Translations under genes and position numbers: made by a program
NCBI RefSeq assembly: GCF_964204645.1
Contig: NC_134027.1
Coordinates: 25,718,485-25,782,484 of the forward strand
Direction: 5' to 3'
DNA: 64,000 nt
Origin: Tubulanus polymorphus
Lineage: Eukaryota > Nemertea > Palaeonemertea > Tubulaniformes > Tubulanidae
Shown here: one piece after another, positions 60,852 through 64,000 of the stretch
How the letters are laid out: each line of letters begins with the position of its first letter
How positions within the stretch are numbered: position 1 is the stretch's first letter
The notes under the pieces: model-generated
Told to the model about the DNA's origin: nothing
Database searches by the model: none
The model's input: the letters and a program-made list of their open reading frames with translations, nothing else

Positions 60852-61718
60852 ATTCAGTGATTCCGTCTGCCGGAACGTTCAATGTGAAACTAGCGAAAAG
60901 AGGCGGTACGTTAGGTATCACTATATCGGCTCATAAAAACCGTCAAGCCGGTGAACCATTGATGATCTGTAGCATCAAACGAGGCAGCGTCGCTCACAGG
61001 TCCGTATCAGCGATCAGTTTTAAAGACTTTATCATGGTTTCTAGTTTTGAAATCAGGATAGTTAGGGAATAGTCGGGCGATTGTGTTAAGAAGCTAAAAA
61101 TCCGGGAAAGGTCAGGTGAATTTGATAGTTATGAGATAGTTAGATCGTGCGTATAATCAAATAGTTTCCGTCCATGTTTGACTGTGATAAATGATTGGAT
61201 CTTTAGCAGATCGAGTCAGAGATATCGGGGTAACTTACACGTCACAACTAACACGTCAAGGAAAACATTAATAATAATAATATTAATAATGTTTTATTTA
61301 CGAATTAAATTACAATACGAAGTAGTAGGAATTAGTACAAAATATTGTAAAATAGGTGAAGTTAACATATACTTATAACCTGAAGGGCCCAGTCGCCCGC
61401 ACTGAAAACAACCGACGTATCGGGGAATAGTCAGAAGAAAGCAAATCGAATAAAAGTGTCCACCCTCTTAATTAACTGACCATCGAACGAAATTCACAAT
61501 CTTAATCATAATTCGACCAAGCCGTAAAAACGCCCCGTGTTTTCAAATAGTGTTTTGATGACGTTATTTCAGGTCTGGTATAATTCAACCCGGTGATAAA
61601 CTGTTAGCGATCGACGCGTTACGCACGCACGATCTCGGTATCGAAAACGCTGCACAAATACTACAGAACGTCGAAGACATCGTAAGCCTTAAAATCAAGA
61701 AAGAAGAAAACTTTACTG
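60852..61718 (+). CDS. GRIP: GRIP PDZ domain 5 (two exons)
   Basis: Exons 60852-60999 and 61573-61718 encode [70 protein letters not shown] and [20 protein letters not shown], ending IKKEENFT. The match to vertebrate GRIP PDZ5 ([56 protein letters not shown]) is very close. The donor of the first exon reads GTCCGT, which departs from consensus at position +3, but homology on both sides supports it. Confidence 0.95.
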
Positions 61719-61725
61719 GTGAGTA

Positions 61726-62745
61726 ATAAAAACGCTTCCTAGTTATAGTAATAATAGTAATTTGATCTCTATAGCGCTCTTTCACTGTGAAACAATTTTC
61801 AACGGCGCTTTCCATCATTACGCCCAGCCTATAACTCTTTACTGTAACCATGCATCAGTCATCACTCCTAATAAAAACGCTTCATGATAATAGTAATTAT
61901 AGTTATTTGATCTCTATAGCGCTCTTTCATTGTGAAATAATTTTCAACGGCGCTTTCCATCATTACGCCCAGCCTATAACTCTTTACTGTAACCATGCAT
62001 CAGTCATCACTCCTAATAAAAACGCTTCATGATAATAGTAATTATAGTTATTTGATCTCTATAGCGCTCTTTCATTTTGAAACAATTTTCAACGGCGCTT
62101 TCCATCATTACGCCCAGCCTATAACTCTTTACTCTAACCATGCATCAGTCATCACTCCTAATAAAAACGCTTCATGATAATAGTAATAATAGTTATTTGA
62201 TTTCTATAGCGCTCTTTCATTGTGAAATAATTTTCAACGGCGCTTTCCATCATTACGCCCAGCCTATAACTCTTTACTGTAACCATGCATCAGTCATCAC
62301 TCCTAATAAAAACGCTTCATGATAATAGTAATTATAGTTATTTGATCTCTATAGCGCTCTTTCATTTTGAAACAATTTTCAACGGCGCTTTCCATCATTA
62401 CGCCCAGCCTATAACTCTTTACTGTAACCATGCATCAGTCATCACTCCTAATAAAAACGCTTCATGATAATAGTAATAATAGTTATTTGATTTCTATAGC
62501 GCTCTTTCATTGTGAAAGAATTTTCAACGGCGCTTTCCATCATTACGCCCAGCCTATAACTCTTTACTCTAACCATGCATCAGTCATCACTCCTAATAAA
62601 AACGCTTCATGATAATAGTAATTATAGTACATAGTTTGATTTCTATAGTAGCGCTCTTTAACTGTGATAGAATTTTCAGTGGTGCTTTCCATTTATTGAT
62701 ATTATTACCCCCAGCCTATAACTCTTAACCATGCACCATCCTGGG
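61726..62745. repeat. 145-base tandem repeat in GRIP intron
   Basis: About six copies of a 145-base unit run TTGATCTCTATAGCGCTCTT, CAACGGCGCTTTCCATCATT, ACGCCCAGCCTATAACTC and ATGCATCAGTCATCACTCC, with more than 95 percent identity by eye and a degenerate last copy. The first unit starts right after the donor of the second PDZ5 exon. Each unit repeats the same 60-codon frame, which is a consequence of the tandem structure. Confidence 0.96.
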
Positions 62746-62895
62746 GAGAAGTAACATCCGAGCTACTTCTAGCGCACAGGAGTCACCTTTCAACCCAGGT
62801 ATCCATATATTCCTGGGTGGAGAGAGGCAATGACGGTAATTGTCATGCCCAGGGACACTACAGTAATGTAGTATCTGTTTATCTATTCACACTAC

Positions 62896-63037
<142 letters not shown>

Positions 63038-63317
63038 TCACATTTATATAGCGCCTTTTCGCTAATGTTCACCAGCGCTTTGTATGGTAGTAGTGCTGAA
63101 ATCACAGAGCATAGGCTTTGCAGAAAAGCAAATGGTTTACTCTCTGTTTGAAAGTATTGATTTCAGTTATATTCTGTATATTTGCATCGAGAGAGTTCCA
63201 CAGAGTTTGAGCAATACATTGGAAGCTACGTCCACCAAAGGATTTAAGATTCTAGAAACTACCTCTTCGAAATGATAAAGACAGTTATCACTTGATAGAT
63301 TTTTGTTTGATTTGTAG

Positions 63318-63975
63318 ATGATATGGATAACGCGATCATATGTACAGTAGAATTACAACGACACGGAGGACCGCTTGGTATAACACTTTCGGGAACTGAA
63401 GAACCGTTTGATCCGATTATCATCTCCGGTCTAACTGAAGGTGGATTAGCAGAACGGTAATTATCTGATTTCTACGTCTTGAATTTGTGAAGATTTGACC
63501 TCAAAAAGTCAAAACGTTGGAAATGAACTGATTTTGCTGGTAACTTAGAGTTTAACTTTGAACAACTGGACCCAGTTCCACAGTAGTGAGTTGGAGTTAA
63601 TTCTGATTTCATGTTAGTTCATTTTCATTGAGTTAACTCTGTGGGGTCCAGAGTATACGAGCTATTCTCTTTATTCTCTACTTTTCTACTTGTAGTTCTG
63701 GTTCTCTGTTTATCGGTGATCGTCTGCTCGCTATCAATGATAAGAGTCTACGAGGACGCCCTCTATCCGACGCGATGTCGATGCTGCAGACGGCCGGTGA
63801 TTTCATCAGTTTACGCGTCGCTCGGACTGCCGAACCGGCTTCAGGTACCGACACTCCGTCCCCAAAAACTGTGACAAGTTCTAAATTAAAAAGTTCACTG
63901 TGGAAAAATTTTTAATCGATTTTACGTTTACGATTTTCAGGCGGTCAAAATAACAGTTCAACCGGCAGGAAAGAG
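63318..63975 (+). CDS. GRIP: GRIP PDZ domain 6 and start of next linker
   Basis: Exons 63318-63456, 63696-63844 and 63941-63975 encode [67 protein letters not shown] and [20 protein letters not shown], then VARTAEPAS and [12 protein letters not shown]. It matches vertebrate GRIP PDZ6 ([54 protein letters not shown]). The last exon ends in phase 0 at a GTAAAA donor. The window stops there, so PDZ7 and the C-terminus expected from vertebrate GRIP are not visible. The gene is therefore incomplete here. Confidence 0.94.
63568..63649. mobile_element. short foldback, GGACCCAGTTCCACAG ends
   Basis: The left tip GGACCCAGTTCCACAG mirrors the right CTCTGTGGGGTCC. The interior has GAGTTGGAGTTAAT and its partner GAGTTAACTC. 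It sits in the intron between the two PDZ6 exons. Similar copies occur at 6805, 54195 and elsewhere. Confidence 0.6.
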
Positions 63976-64000
63976 GTAAAATATTTTACTTATAACTGAG

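Noticed and set aside
61850-62612. Five successive 60-codon frames starting MHQSSLLIKTLHD
   Set aside because: They are the same frame in each 145-base tandem unit inside a GRIP intron.

Overview
This is a window of an AT-rich invertebrate animal nuclear genome. It has spliced genes with GT-AG introns, long introns, many microsatellites and minisatellites, and short palindromic or MITE-like repeats. The protein sequences suggest a marine lophotrochozoan-type bilaterian. That placement is an inference, and no species can be named.

Layout. (1) Positions 538-12026, + strand: the 3' end of a plasma-membrane Ca2+-ATPase gene (PMCA/ATP2B). Three shared exons are followed by three alternative terminal coding exons at 3389, 5903 and 11850. 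All three join in the same frame inside the calmodulin-binding domain, and all three end in a class I PDZ ligand (ETTL, ETAI, ETAL). (2) 12027-18188: non-coding, probably 3' UTR and intergenic, with a hAT-type MITE, other MITEs and microsatellites. (3) 18189-20622, - strand: a small gene for a secreted or membrane-anchored protein with a signal peptide, one CUB domain and one LDL-receptor class A domain. (4) 23160-63975, + strand, running past the window end: a GRIP-type (glutamate receptor-interacting protein) multi-PDZ scaffold gene. At least three alternative first coding exons (25869, 39572, 46931), and possibly a fourth (44243), end in the same phase with a G. They feed a common second exon at 48877. 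Six PDZ domains follow, each split at the same Arg codon, with a proline-rich and Ser-rich linker between PDZ3 and PDZ4. (5) Inside the first intron of GRIP lie three intronless class A peptide-type GPCR genes: two nearly identical ones on the - strand in a 2.4-2.5 kb tandem duplication, and one divergent one on the + strand.

How they may work together. PMCA variants with PDZ-binding tails and a PDZ scaffold are the kind of proteins that meet at specialised plasma-membrane domains. PDZ1 of this GRIP has the His typical of class I PDZ domains. In human, ATP2B1 and GRIP1 share chromosome 12 and ATP2B2 and GRIP2 share 3p25, so the linkage seen here may be ancestral. Much of the remaining DNA is repeats: tRNA-derived SINE pieces, TA-flanked mariner-like MITEs, foldbacks that end in a GGACCCAGTTCCACAG-like motif, and minisatellites that seem to have grown from that motif.

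Exon boundaries were read by eye from splice signals, reading frame and homology. No transcript data were available.
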